Part shown: positions 41,463 to 48,151 of the stretch, one piece after another
Numbering within the stretch: position 1 is the stretch's first letter
Layout of the letters: the number at the start of each line of letters is the position of its first letter
Source: Vermiculatibacterium agrestimuris
GTDB lineage: Bacteria > Bacillota > Clostridia > Oscillospirales > Oscillospiraceae
Length of the DNA: 64,000 bases
Reading direction: 5' to 3'
Assembly: GCF_943193085.1 (NCBI RefSeq)
Contig: NZ_CALPCU010000013.1
Span: forward strand, 1 to 64,000
Program-made: the position numbers and the translations under genes
Notes under the pieces: generated by a model
Told to the model about the DNA's origin: nothing
The model's database searches: none
The model's input: only the letters and a program-made list of their open reading frames with translations

Positions 41463-42632
41463 TCAGAGGCCCAGGACGCCGGTTATATACTGTTCCATAT
41501 GCTGGGCGCTGTCCCGCTTCATCTGCTCCGTGACGTGGCCGTAAACGTCCAGGGTGAAGGCGGCGGTGGCGTGGCCCAGGTTGCCCTGTATGGTCTTGAT
41601 GTCGTCCCCGGCCCGGAGGGCGGCCACGGCGTAAGAGTGGCGGAGATCGTGGAAGCGGGCGTCGGGGCGGCCTATGGAGGCGGCCATCCGCTTGAACTGG
41701 CTGTAGGCGGTGTAGGGTGGGATATAGTGGCCTATGGCGTCGGTAAAGACAAAGCCGCCGTCCTCCCACAGCTCCCCGGCCTTCAAGCGCTGCTTGGCCT
41801 GCTCTGTCCGGTGGCGCTTGAGCATGGACATGATCCAGGGGGCGGGGGCTACGGTGCGCCCCTTTCCGCTCTTGGGAGACTGGAGAGTGTATTCCTCTGC
41901 ACCAGGGAGGCGCTGGAGCTGCTTATTGACGGTGATGACGCCGCTTTTGAAGTCCACGGCGTCCCAGGTGAGGCCCACGATCTCACTTTTCCGCATACCG
42001 GTAAAGAGGGCGAGGGTGAACAAGGCCTCCAGGCGGTGGCCCTTGATGGCCTGTAAAAAAGCCTTTGTCTCCGCTTCGTCGAGGGGGCGCAGCTCGGTCT
42101 TCTCGATGCGGGGGAGGGTACAGGCGTCGGCGGGGTTAAAGCGGAGATAGCCCAGCTTCACGGCCTGCTGAAGGGCGTGGTGAAGCACGGCGTGAACCAC
42201 GTGGACGCTGCGGGGACTGAGGCCCAGAGAAAGGCCGTTATAGAGGCGCTGGATGGTGTGGGCACTGAGAGCGTCCAGCTTCACCGCCCCAAGGGCGGGA
42301 CGGAGGTACAGGTCTATACGCTGCTGATAGGAGGCCGCCGTCTTCTTCTTGACGCCGCCCAGGTAGTCACGGGCCCAGATGTCCAGCCACTCGCCCACGG
42401 TGAGCTTGCAGGGGGCTTTATAGGTGCCCTCGTCCAGGGCGGCCACGGCGGCGGTGAGCTTCCGGGCGACTTCGGCTTGGGTTTGGCCGGTGAAGCTGCG
42501 CTGGATCTGTCTGCCGGTGCCGGGATCCCGGCCCACGGTGACACGGGCCTCCCAATAGGTGTATGGCTTTCCCTTCCGGGTGACGGTCTTCTTGCGGATG
42601 GTGCCGGTGCCGGAGGCCGCTCTTCTGGGCAT
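41463..42632 (-). CDS. int: Tyrosine integrase
   Basis: 389 residues: an N-terminal AP2-like/arm-binding domain (GTIRKKTVTRKGKPYTYWEARVTVGRDPGTGRQIQRSF), a SAM-like core-binding domain (about 65-165), and a catalytic domain with Arg in LFTGMRKSEIVGL, HDLRHSYAVAAL and the end LGHATAAFTLDVYGHV holding the His and nucleophilic Tyr. ATG 42632 has AAGGAAGGA upstream; a longer frame exists but crosses the promoter of a plus-strand RNA. It should act at the AATTACAAAATA sites. Confidence 0.95.
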   Translation of the reverse strand: MPRRAASGTGTIRKKTVTRKGKPYTYWEARVTVGRDPGTGRQIQRSFTGQTQAEVARKLTAAVAALDEGTYKAPCKLTVGEWLDIWARDYLGGVKKKTAASYQQRIDLYLRPALGAVKLDALSAHTIQRLYNGLSLGLSPRSVHVVHAVLHHALQQAVKLGYLRFNPADACTLPRIEKTELRPLDEAETKAFLQAIKGHRLEALFTLALFTGMRKSEIVGLTWDAVDFKSGVITVNKQLQRLPGAEEYTLQSPKSGKGRTVAPAPWIMSMLKRHRTEQAKQRLKAGELWEDGGFVFTDAIGHYIPPYTAYSQFKRMAASIGRPDARFHDLRHSYAVAALRAGDDIKTIQGNLGHATAAFTLDVYGHVTEQMKRDSAQHMEQYITGVLGL

Positions 42633-42651
42633 GGAAATCCTTCCTTTCCTC

Positions 42652-42680
42652 TTGCCCTCCCGGCGCTCCTGTGGTACAAT
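42652..42680 (+). promoter_or_regulatory. Promoter of a small plus-strand RNA
   Basis: TTGCCC (42652-42657), 17 bp, TACAAT (42675-42680). It closely resembles the toxin promoter at 42771-42799 (TTGCCA-17-TATGAT). Confidence 0.55.
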
Positions 42681-42686
42681 AAGAGC

Positions 42687-42768
42687 GCAAAGGGGCCTTG
42701 GTTTTAGCTGACTGTGGTCTTTTGCATCTACGCCGCTCCCGGAGGTCGCAACTCCGGGGGCGGTTTTT
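42687..42768 (+). ncRNA. Candidate small RNA divergent to the integrase
   Basis: Predicted start about 7 nt after TACAAT; it ends at a terminator CCGCTCCCGGAG / CTCCGGGGGCGG with T6 (42733-42768). About 80 nt, no convincing ORF. It is complementary to any integrase transcript that starts upstream of 42687, so it could limit integrase expression. Confidence 0.45.
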
Positions 42769-42770
42769 TG

Positions 42771-42799
42771 TTGCCATTTGTCGGGCGCTGTGGTATGAT
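42771..42799 (+). promoter_or_regulatory. Promoter of the type I toxin mRNA
   Basis: TTGCCA (42771-42776), 17-bp spacer, TATGAT (42794-42799), giving a start near 42806 and an 89-nt leader. Confidence 0.7.
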
Positions 42800-42865
42800 G
42801 GCCGTGGCGCTGCCCGTATACGGTAGGCGGTTGGCCCTCTTCATCTTGGAGGGGGCAGCTTCTTG

Positions 42866-42887
42866 GCCTCCTCCACTGAGAGGAGGC
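42866..42887 (+). promoter_or_regulatory. Hairpin sequestering the toxin ribosome-binding site
   Basis: GCCTCCTC (42866-42873) pairs perfectly with GAGGAGGC (42880-42887) around CACTGA; the second arm is the toxin's Shine-Dalgarno, 7 nt before ATG 42895. Such sequestration is a hallmark of type I toxin mRNAs. Confidence 0.75.
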
Positions 42888-42894
42888 GGTGCCC

Positions 42895-42978
42895 ATGCTT
42901 ACATACTCAGAGCTGTTCCAGTTCTGCCTTGTGGTCATCGGCATTATCGGCTTGTTTTTTCAGGCAAAAAAGAAGTAA
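42895..42978 (+). CDS. Holin-like small membrane toxin (type I toxin-antitoxin)
   Basis: 27 residues: MLTYSELFQF, then a hydrophobic helix CLVVIGIIGLFF, then QAKKK. This matches the short 'putative holin-like toxin' family (TxpA/BsrG-like): a polar start, one helix and a terminal Lys cluster after a Q. It has a sequestered AGGAGG and a convergent antisense RNA over its 3' end. The predicted effect is membrane disturbance if unrepressed; here it would stabilise element B. Too short for routine gene finders. Confidence 0.85.
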   Translation: MLTYSELFQFCLVVIGIIGLFFQAKKK

Positions 42979-43055
42979 CCGCCCATGCTTTCCCGGCTGG
43001 CGGTTACTTCGTAACTAACAGAGGGGGCTGACCGTCTACCGGCAGCGCCCTTTCT
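42964..43055 (-). ncRNA. Antisense RNA antitoxin to the holin-like toxin
   Basis: Transcription from the consensus promoter at 43062-43090 would start near 43055 and stop after the hairpin GAAGTAACCGCC / GGCGGTTACTTC (42972-43010), which on this strand is followed by TTTTTT. The roughly 92-nt RNA is fully complementary to the last codons and 3' part of the toxin mRNA, the geometry of RatA/TxpA and SR4/BsrG. Confidence 0.8.
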
Positions 43056-43061
43056 ATGGTC

Positions 43062-43090
43062 ATTATAACCGTCCGGGGCTATGTTGTCAA
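43062..43090 (-). promoter_or_regulatory. Perfect consensus promoter of the antisense RNA
   Basis: On the minus strand TTGACA (43090-43085), exactly 17 bp, TATAAT (43067-43062). It is stronger than the toxin promoter, as expected for an antitoxin in excess. Confidence 0.85.
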
Positions 43091-43101
43091 TGTGAAGTTT
43101 C

Positions 43102-43152
43102 CTGATTCCTTCTCATTCCTTCTGATTTCTTACCTGTTTCTTCTCATTTCTT
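43102..43152 (+). repeat. Five tandem 10-bp iteron-like repeats
   Basis: CTGATTCCTT, CTCATTCCTT, CTGATTTCTT, (AC)CTGTTTCTT, CTCATTTCTT in direct succession, one helical turn apart. Two similar units in opposite orientation occur near the right end (48182-48200). Candidate binding sites for integrase or Rep. Confidence 0.7.
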
Positions 43153-43185
43153 CCCTTCCCGCTTTCGAGCGGGAGGGGCTTTTTT
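43153..43185 (+). terminator. Terminator of the toxin mRNA
   Basis: TTCCCGCT-ttcg-AGCGGGAG extended by C/G pairs, then CT6. It would end the transcript from 42806 at about 380 nt, so the antisense RNA lies inside it. Confidence 0.75.
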
Positions 43186-43246
43186 ATGCCCCGGCAAATG
43201 CCCAAACGCTTGGGGATTTGGCGGCGTCACCACCACCGGGGGCGGT

Positions 43247-43741
43247 TCAGCCTGCGCCGGTACCAGAGGAAGGGGATGAGCTTCCCGCCGCTTTTTTCCC
43301 GGCCAGGAGCTGGGCCCGGTAAGCCTCCACCTCCCGCTCGATGGCGGCCAGATCATCGGGAGGGGCGGGGGTGGCCGCCGCCTGCTGGGCGGCGAGCTCA
43401 GACGCCATTTTCTCCAGCAGCTCCCAGCCGTCTTCATTGAGACGGGAGAGCATGGAGACAAAGCGGCGCTTGAAGCTGTCCGGCTGGCCCGCAAGGGCAC
43501 GGTCAACAAAGGCGGTGATCTCCTGATCTCTGGAGGTAGGGGAGAACATTTCCCCCTCCCCGGTGCGTAGCCACGATTCACTGACGCCAAATTCCCGGCA
43601 GATGGCGAAGATGGTCTGGTTAGACGTATTCCTCCCGCCCTCGATGAGGGCTATTGTATTTTGTTTCATACTGATACGGGAACCAAATTCCGCTTGCGTA
43701 AGGCCCAGGGCTTTCCGCAGTTTTTTTATACGCTCATTCAA
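43247..43741 (-). CDS. XRE/cI-like repressor of element B
   Basis: 164 residues: HTH domain IKKLRKALGLTQAEFGSRISMKQNTIALIEGGRNTSNQTIFAICREFGVSESWLRTGEGEMF (about 4-66), then a helical dimerisation-like region and a Ser/Gly-rich tail. There is no protease/LexA-like domain, so induction would not be by RecA self-cleavage. Its start faces the early promoter across a 170-bp intergenic region with a large inverted repeat, the layout of a phage-type switch. Confidence 0.9.
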   Translation of the reverse strand: MNERIKKLRKALGLTQAEFGSRISMKQNTIALIEGGRNTSNQTIFAICREFGVSESWLRTGEGEMFSPTSRDQEITAFVDRALAGQPDSFKRRFVSMLSRLNEDGWELLEKMASELAAQQAAATPAPPDDLAAIEREVEAYRAQLLAGKKAAGSSSPSSGTGAG

Positions 43742-43765
43742 TGGGTTAACCTCCTTTCTGCGATA

Positions 43766-43794
43766 ATAATATCACAGAAATATCCTCACGTCAA
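43766..43794 (-). promoter_or_regulatory. Promoter of the repressor gene
   Basis: Minus strand TTGACG (43794-43789), 17 bp, TATTAT (43771-43766). Confidence 0.75.
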
Positions 43795-43824
43795 TAATAA
43801 AATCGCAAAATAAGTAAAAAGGGG

Positions 43825-43886
43825 TTGACAATATAGATTTTACAATGTATGATTATCCTGTAATCTATGCGCTACATTGTAAAATC
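43825..43886 (+). promoter_or_regulatory. Early-operon promoter with 14-bp inverted-repeat operator
   Basis: TTGACA (43825-43830), 17 bp, TATGAT (43848-43853). GATTTTACAATGTA (43836-43849) and TACATTGTAAAATC (43873-43886) form a perfect inverted repeat covering the spacer, -10 and start site; probable site of the repressor at 43247-43741. Confidence 0.8.
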
Positions 43887-43911
43887 ATCCCGAGCGGGAG
43901 GAGGTGAGCAC

Positions 43912-44058
43912 ATGACCGAGAAGGAAAAGACGATGGCCAAGCGGCTGGAGGAGTCCATGCCCAAGCTGACCGGGGAGGCTATGGCAGCTATGGCCGCCTA
44001 TGGCGAGGGTATGGCGGCGGGGCTGGAGCTGGCCCAAAAGGCCCAGGCGGGACAGTGA
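43912..44058 (+). CDS. Small early protein of element B
   Basis: 48 residues, TEKEKTMAKRLEESMPKLTGEAMAAMAAYGEGMAAGLELAQKAQ: helical, Ala/Met-rich. GGAGGTGAG precedes ATG 43912 by 4-5 nt. First gene after the operator-controlled promoter; the next gene's GTG overlaps its stop. Resembles short Rha/antirepressor-cofactor-like phage peptides only in size; function unknown. Confidence 0.6.
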   Translation: MTEKEKTMAKRLEESMPKLTGEAMAAMAAYGEGMAAGLELAQKAQAGQ

Positions 44059-44231
44059 GGGGCCCGGAGAAGGGCGGCGGGGCATTTATCCCGCCCCGTC
44101 TGCTGGAGGGGCTGACGTTCCATGAAGGGCCGGTGAAATTTACCGGGCCGGTGTCCGAATTGGACACCAGGACCGGGCGGGAAGGCCCGCTCGACGGGGA
44201 AGGAGGTGAAAGGGGATGGACTTTGACTTGA
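44055..44231 (+). CDS. Possible small protein translationally coupled to the first early gene
   Basis: 58 residues from GTG 44055 (GTGA overlap with the upstream stop) to TGA 44229-44231, rich in Gly, Pro and charged residues (RGPEKGGGAFIPPRLLEGL, FHEGPVKFTGPVSEL). It overlaps the start of the next gene by 16 bp. Support is positional only. Confidence 0.4.
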   Translation: MRGPEKGGGAFIPPRLLEGLTFHEGPVKFTGPVSELDTRTGREGPLDGEGGERGWTLT

Positions 44232-44515
44232 TCTCCGCTCTGTTCAGCGCCGGGATGGGCTTCGTGGCCCCGGAGCTGCTGGAGTTGGGCAAGGAGACCG
44301 GCGCAAAGCAGAAGGCGGATCAGGCAGCGCTTGACGCGCTGAATGCGCTGAAGATATCTGATACCGACCAAGAGCGGCTTGTGGATATCTTCGTACATGC
44401 GGGCTTTGAGGCCCAGCGGTGCGGGTTTATCAATGGCTTCCGGCTGGGCGTCCGCCTGATGGCGGAGGTATACGGAAACGACAAAAAGAAGGAGGAAACG
44501 GCATGTTCTATGTAA
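44216..44515 (+). CDS. Hypothetical early protein
   Basis: 99 residues with AAGGAGGTG 8 nt upstream of ATG 44216. The central part (GAKQKADQAALDALNALKISDTDQERLVDIFVHAGFEAQRCGFINGFRLGVRLMAEVYG) is helical and resembles DUF6809-like small proteins of clostridial phages and elements. Function unknown. The next gene begins 13 bp inside it. Confidence 0.7.
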   Translation: MDFDLISALFSAGMGFVAPELLELGKETGAKQKADQAALDALNALKISDTDQERLVDIFVHAGFEAQRCGFINGFRLGVRLMAEVYGNDKKKEETACSM

Positions 44516-44733
44516 AGTACAAGGGCGAGGAGCTTCAGATCAGGAAGGACACGGTATATAACAAGTGCCCCCGGTGCGGGAAGGAGGTCAAGGTGGACTT
44601 AGACGACCTGGCCGCCGGGATGGAGCGGGGAGCAAGCCTGCTGAAGAGCGGCGTCTACTGCGACGTTTGCGGGGAGCTGGCAAAGGCAGAGCTGGCGGAG
44701 GGACGGCCAATGACGGAGGAGGAAATGCCGTGA
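44503..44733 (+). CDS. Small zinc-ribbon protein
   Basis: 76 residues, with a four-cysteine zinc site CPRC ... CDVC (about 18-52) and an N-terminal strand pair FYVKYKGEELQIRKDTV. AAGGAGG lies upstream of ATG 44503. The stop overlaps the excisionase-like start by 4 bp. Probably nucleic-acid- or protein-binding. Confidence 0.7.
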   Translation: MFYVKYKGEELQIRKDTVYNKCPRCGKEVKVDLDDLAAGMERGASLLKSGVYCDVCGELAKAELAEGRPMTEEEMP

Positions 44734-44948
44734 GCGGAAAGAAAGCCGTTGAGGTGCCACCGTGGGAAAAGCTGGCCTTGAACGTCCCGGAGGCGGCGGC
44801 CCTGCTGGGGCTGTCAGAGGCGGCGGTCTATAACCTGGTACATACCGAGGGCTTCCCGGCTATTCAGCCGGGGGGCGGGAAGTGGATCATCAACCGGGCA
44901 CGGCTTCAGGACTGGCTGGACAAGCAGCTTCTGGGGGCGGAGATATGA
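44730..44948 (+). CDS. Excisionase-like helix-turn-helix protein
   Basis: 72 residues from GTG 44730. Residues 15-70 (LALNVPEAAALLGLSEAAVYNLVHTEGFPAIQPGGGKWIINRARLQDWLDKQL) form an HTH_17/MerR-like excisionase domain. Paired with a tyrosine integrase it would favour excision by binding between the core and arm sites. The start and end overlap neighbours (GTGA and ATGA). Confidence 0.85.
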   Translation: MSGKKAVEVPPWEKLALNVPEAAALLGLSEAAVYNLVHTEGFPAIQPGGGKWIINRARLQDWLDKQLLGAEI

Positions 44949-45373
44949 GGGACGGGGTGATCTTCGCCCTGTGTCTGGGGGCGGCGATATGCGCGGACAG
45001 CTTGCCGGTGTCCCTGCTGCTGGCTGTGGCGGCGCTGCTGCTATCCTTCCGGGCGGACAGGCCCAGGAAGGCCAAAAAGAGACCCGCCGAGCGGGCGGGG
45101 AAAGGAGCAAGGGCAATGAGCTATTATCGTACATGTCCCCATTGCGGGGCGCATCTGGATCCCGGCGAGCTGTGCGACTGCCGAGCCGTCAGCGACAAAG
45201 GAGCGCTACGGATCGGGCGTGCCCCTGGCGGGTACTGCCGGGATGTCAGAGGGCAAAAAGAGAGCCGCCCCGGTGCTACGAACACCAGAGGCGGCGAGGT
45301 CGGAAAAGCAACTGCCAAGCGGCTTATTCCTGCCTCTATTTTAGGCTATGCCTGGGGAGGTTGTCAAGGGTGA
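44945..45373 (+). CDS. Hypothetical protein with membrane start and zinc-binding-like middle
   Basis: 142 residues in one frame: a hydrophobic start (VIFALCLGAAICADSLPVSLLLAVAALLLSF), a basic stretch, then YYRTCPHCGAHLDPGELCDC from residue 59. An internal ATG (45117) has its own AAAGGAG site, so the second part may also be made alone or the ORF may be two joined genes. CPHCGxxLDPGExCDC is a common short phage protein motif. Confidence 0.55.
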   Translation: MRDGVIFALCLGAAICADSLPVSLLLAVAALLLSFRADRPRKAKKRPAERAGKGARAMSYYRTCPHCGAHLDPGELCDCRAVSDKGALRIGRAPGGYCRDVRGQKESRPGATNTRGGEVGKATAKRLIPASILGYAWGGCQG

Positions 45374-45855
45374 ATTATCAAGGGATCGTTGACCGCCTTC
45401 GTCAGAATGAAGATCATTTCATCCGTGTGGGGGACAGCTGGCCCGGCCACGATGGGCCCGCCGTGTCACTCTATCCGAATTTGGCCGCCGAGCTGGTGGC
45501 GCGGGAATGGCAGATCACCACGCCGTCAAATGCCGCCGGAGTCTCACGGGAGAAAATGACAAGGGTGATCGAGGACGGGGCAGAGCTGGAGGAAGAACGG
45601 TTGGAAGCGATTGCCCGGCGCATGGAGATCACTATGGGGTATCTCAAGGCGCCTATGCTGGCCTATGTTGACCCAACCACCAAGAAGGGACGGCGCAAGC
45701 GGGCGGTTTTGAAACGGCTGCTTCAGCGGTCAGACACCTTTCAGGGGATCCACACATTCAATGCGCAGGACACCCTTGCGGAACTAAAGCGGGGGCAGTG
45801 CGTTACCTATGCGGCGTGGAGCTGGGCCTGCTGTTCCACTCAATGGGAAGCGTAG
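45370..45855 (+). CDS. Hypothetical protein with XRE-like helix-turn-helix
   Basis: 161 residues from GTG 45370 overlapping the preceding stop. The middle (LVAREWQITTPSNAAGVSREKMTRVIEDGAELEEERLEAIARRMEITMGYLKAP) has HTH_3 spacing. The C-terminal part (KGRRKRAVLKRLLQRSDTFQGIHTF ... LAELKRGQCVTYAAWSWACC) is not recognised. Sits just before the Rep-like genes. Confidence 0.55.
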   Translation: MNYQGIVDRLRQNEDHFIRVGDSWPGHDGPAVSLYPNLAAELVAREWQITTPSNAAGVSREKMTRVIEDGAELEEERLEAIARRMEITMGYLKAPMLAYVDPTTKKGRRKRAVLKRLLQRSDTFQGIHTFNAQDTLAELKRGQCVTYAAWSWACCSTQWEA

Positions 45856-45867
45856 GGGGTGGGAAAG

Positions 45868-46497
45868 ATGAGCAGCAACACGCCGGAATATAGCCGGGCC
45901 TATTATCAGGCCCACAGGGAAAAGACCGTCGAGCGGGTGAGGGCCTGGAGGCAGGCAAACCCGGAGAAGGTGCGGGAGGCGGCCCGGAAGAGCGTCAGGA
46001 AGTGGAGGGACGCCCACCCGGAGGAGGCAGCAAAAAAAGACGCGGCGAACTACCGGCGGCGGGCCATGGACAAGGTGAAGCGGATCCTGGAGGCGAACTT
46101 CACCGGGGGCGGCTACCTCCTCACCCTGGACTTTACCGGGCTGAGTTTCCGGCCCGCCCGCTCGGTGATGCGGTCAGAGGCAGAGCGGATGATCCGGAGG
46201 CTGAGAGCTGACGACAGGGGAGCGGGGGAGGAACTGCGGTACATATACGCCGCCGATCTGGCGGAGGGGCCGGTGGTGCGCCTGCTGGTCAATGAGGGCG
46301 GGCTGGACTTCGCCCAGGGCCCGGAGGGGGCCCTTGACCGGGTGGCGCGGCTGTGGCAGGTCGGCGGGGTGCATATCGTCCATGCGGACAGGGCCAACGG
46401 CTGGGGCGGGCTGCTGGAGCTTCTGACGCCGGGCACGGCGGCGGGTGGCCGGAGCTGGACACGCTCCCGCAATATGCGGGAACCGATGGAAGACTGA
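45868..46497 (+). CDS. Degenerate Rep-like protein without HUH motif
   Basis: 209 residues. The N-terminal 70 are helical and highly charged (YYQAHREKTVERVRAWRQANPEKVREAARKSVRKWRD). Residues 76-209 follow the next protein's fold in order: a LTLDFTG strand, an SEAERMIRRLRA helix, a RYIYAADLAEG strand, an RLWQVGGVHIVHAD block and SWTRSRNMREPM near the end. Where the active paralogue has LHHHLIL this one has VVRLLVN, so it cannot coordinate the metal and is likely a regulator or partner of replication. Confidence 0.7.
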   Translation: MSSNTPEYSRAYYQAHREKTVERVRAWRQANPEKVREAARKSVRKWRDAHPEEAAKKDAANYRRRAMDKVKRILEANFTGGGYLLTLDFTGLSFRPARSVMRSEAERMIRRLRADDRGAGEELRYIYAADLAEGPVVRLLVNEGGLDFAQGPEGALDRVARLWQVGGVHIVHADRANGWGGLLELLTPGTAAGGRSWTRSRNMREPMED

Positions 46498-46561
46498 AGA
46501 GCTGGGGCGGGGACAACACCCGCCCCGGCTTTGCCGTATCTATACGAGAGGACGGGGAAGC

Positions 46562-47296
46562 GTGGCAAAACGGAAGAAGACTATCATATCGGGGCCTATT
46601 GTGGAAGCGGTGATCTACACGCCACCGGAGCCCAGGGACGGCCCCAGGGCGCGGGCGGAGAAGTCCAGAATGACCACGGCGGCCCAGAAGGCGATCAATG
46701 ACAACTGCGCCAGGCGGAGGCTGTCACGGCTGATCTCCACAAACTTCACATGGCGGGATCTCGTTGCCACGCTGACATACCGGGACGGAAGCTTACCGGC
46801 CAACCGCAAGGAGGCGCGGAAGCTGATGCGGGCCTTCCTGCGGAAGCTGAGAGAGGTCAGGCGGCGGCGGGGCGTCGATCTCAGATATATCTACGTCACA
46901 GAGGACAAGCACGGGGAAGGGCGCCTCCACCATCATCTGATCCTCAACGCCACGGGGGAGGACGTGGAAGAGCTGCGGAGCCTGTGGAGCTATGGGGACA
47001 TTGTAGACGTCCAGTATGTAGGCAAGCACGACTTTGACGGCTGGGCGGTCTATCTGAGCAAGGAGGCGGGAGACCGGCCCAACGGGGCCCAGATGTGGAC
47101 GCCTTCCCGGAACCTGAAGAAGCCCATTGTGAAATATGAGTATGTGCCCAGCGACACCACCTTGACGCCTCCACCCGGAGCCCTTCCCCTTGACCGGAAG
47201 GAGGGAGGAGGCTTATACGGGAGCTTCTGCTATATCCGTTACCGTCTGCGGGATAACGGGGGCGGCGGAGGCTTCCCGATGTACCTTGACAACTGA
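46562..47296 (+). CDS. HUH-type rolling-circle replication initiator-like protein
   Basis: 244 residues from GTG 46562. After NFTWRDLVATLTYRDGSLP (motif 1 region) and the RYIYVTEDKHGEGRLHHHLIL block with HHH at 123-125 (motif 2), the AVYLSKEAG segment has the likely nicking Tyr at 164 (motif 3). This is the REP_ORF2-G2P-like family common in small clostridial elements. It would nick an origin to start replication of the excised element; WTPSRNLKKPIV is a conserved tail motif also found in the degenerate neighbour. Confidence 0.85.
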   Translation: MAKRKKTIISGPIVEAVIYTPPEPRDGPRARAEKSRMTTAAQKAINDNCARRRLSRLISTNFTWRDLVATLTYRDGSLPANRKEARKLMRAFLRKLREVRRRRGVDLRYIYVTEDKHGEGRLHHHLILNATGEDVEELRSLWSYGDIVDVQYVGKHDFDGWAVYLSKEAGDRPNGAQMWTPSRNLKKPIVKYEYVPSDTTLTPPPGALPLDRKEGGGLYGSFCYIRYRLRDNGGGGGFPMYLDN

Positions 47297-47447
47297 ACAC
47301 CGAGCGGGAGAAGGAGAGAAGGCCCCCTCCTATCAGGCTTGTACGTGACTATATCTTTGGAACACGCCCGGAGAAAATGAGGAAAACGGCGGACAGCCAG
47401 GAAGAAAACATGGTAAAATCAGAGCAACAGGAAAGGCGGTGGTCAAC

Positions 47448-47696
47448 ATGCCGTTGATGATCCAGACAAAGGCCGACGAGACCGGGAAGGAGTGGCTGAG
47501 ATGCCCGTTTTGCAGGCGGAAACTGCTACGGCTGGAAGAGGACAGCGAGGCCCGAGGCGTCGGGCTGTGGTGCGTGCGCTGTAAATGCGAGCTGGAAATG
47601 GACGTTACGCCCGGTGAGAATGGGCATGAAGTCACAGTCAAACGGGCCTTGCGGAGGGTGGAAAGGGAGGCTTTTTGTTCGGATTTTGGGGGGTGA
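47448..47696 (+). CDS. Com-like zinc-ribbon protein
   Basis: 82 residues. Cysteines CPFC (about 20-23) and CVRCKC (about 43-48) form a zinc ribbon like that of phage Mu Com-type proteins (RCPFCRRKLLRLEEDSEARGVGLWCVRCKCELEMDV). ATG 47448 is used; a GTG 3 codons earlier is possible. Last gene of the early direction; function likely nucleic-acid binding. Confidence 0.65.
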   Translation: MPLMIQTKADETGKEWLRCPFCRRKLLRLEEDSEARGVGLWCVRCKCELEMDVTPGENGHEVTVKRALRRVEREAFCSDFGG

Positions 47697-48082
47697 AACT
47701 GCCAGGAGGCTACGTGTCGCCCGTGTGCCCGTGTGCTTGCGCTATGCGGGCGAGGAATGGGGCCAAGCCCAACGGCGGCAAGGGCTACACCCCTCTTCAA
47801 AAAGTTTGAAGGCGAGGGTTGAAAAGACCCCGTTGCCCCTCGCGTGTGAGAAAAATTCCCACATCACGCCCCGGAAAGGCGGGAAAATCCGGGGAATTTT
47901 TACCGGGCTTTCGGGCTGTGGGCCGGGAACGCTTGGGCGTGCGAACAAGACACCACGCGCCCACGCGGGCGCGGCCCCTACGGGGCAGACCCCTCCCCCC
48001 CGGTCGAAAAGTTTAGACTTTGGGCCGGGAGACCGCATAGCCCCCTTCGTGAGAGATTTTTTCCCCATATGGATGAAAAAAT

Positions 48083-48117
48083 GGGAGTGTCCCCAAGCTG
48101 GGACGCTCCTATTTTTT
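48083..48117 (+). terminator. Terminator at the right end of element B
   Basis: GGAGTGTCCC / GGGACGCTCC with CAAGCT loop (one wobble), then T6. Confidence 0.8.
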
Positions 48118-48127
48118 GAGACCAAAA

Positions 48128-48151
48128 GTTTTCCCTTTAGTTTTCCCTTTA
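48128..48151 (+). repeat. Right copy of the 24-bp end repeat
   Basis: Identical to 41195-41218, same orientation; 104 bp from the right attachment repeat. Confidence 0.75.

Noticed and set aside
43102..43152. CRISPR array
   Set aside because: Units are 10 bp without spacers; no cas gene anywhere in the window.
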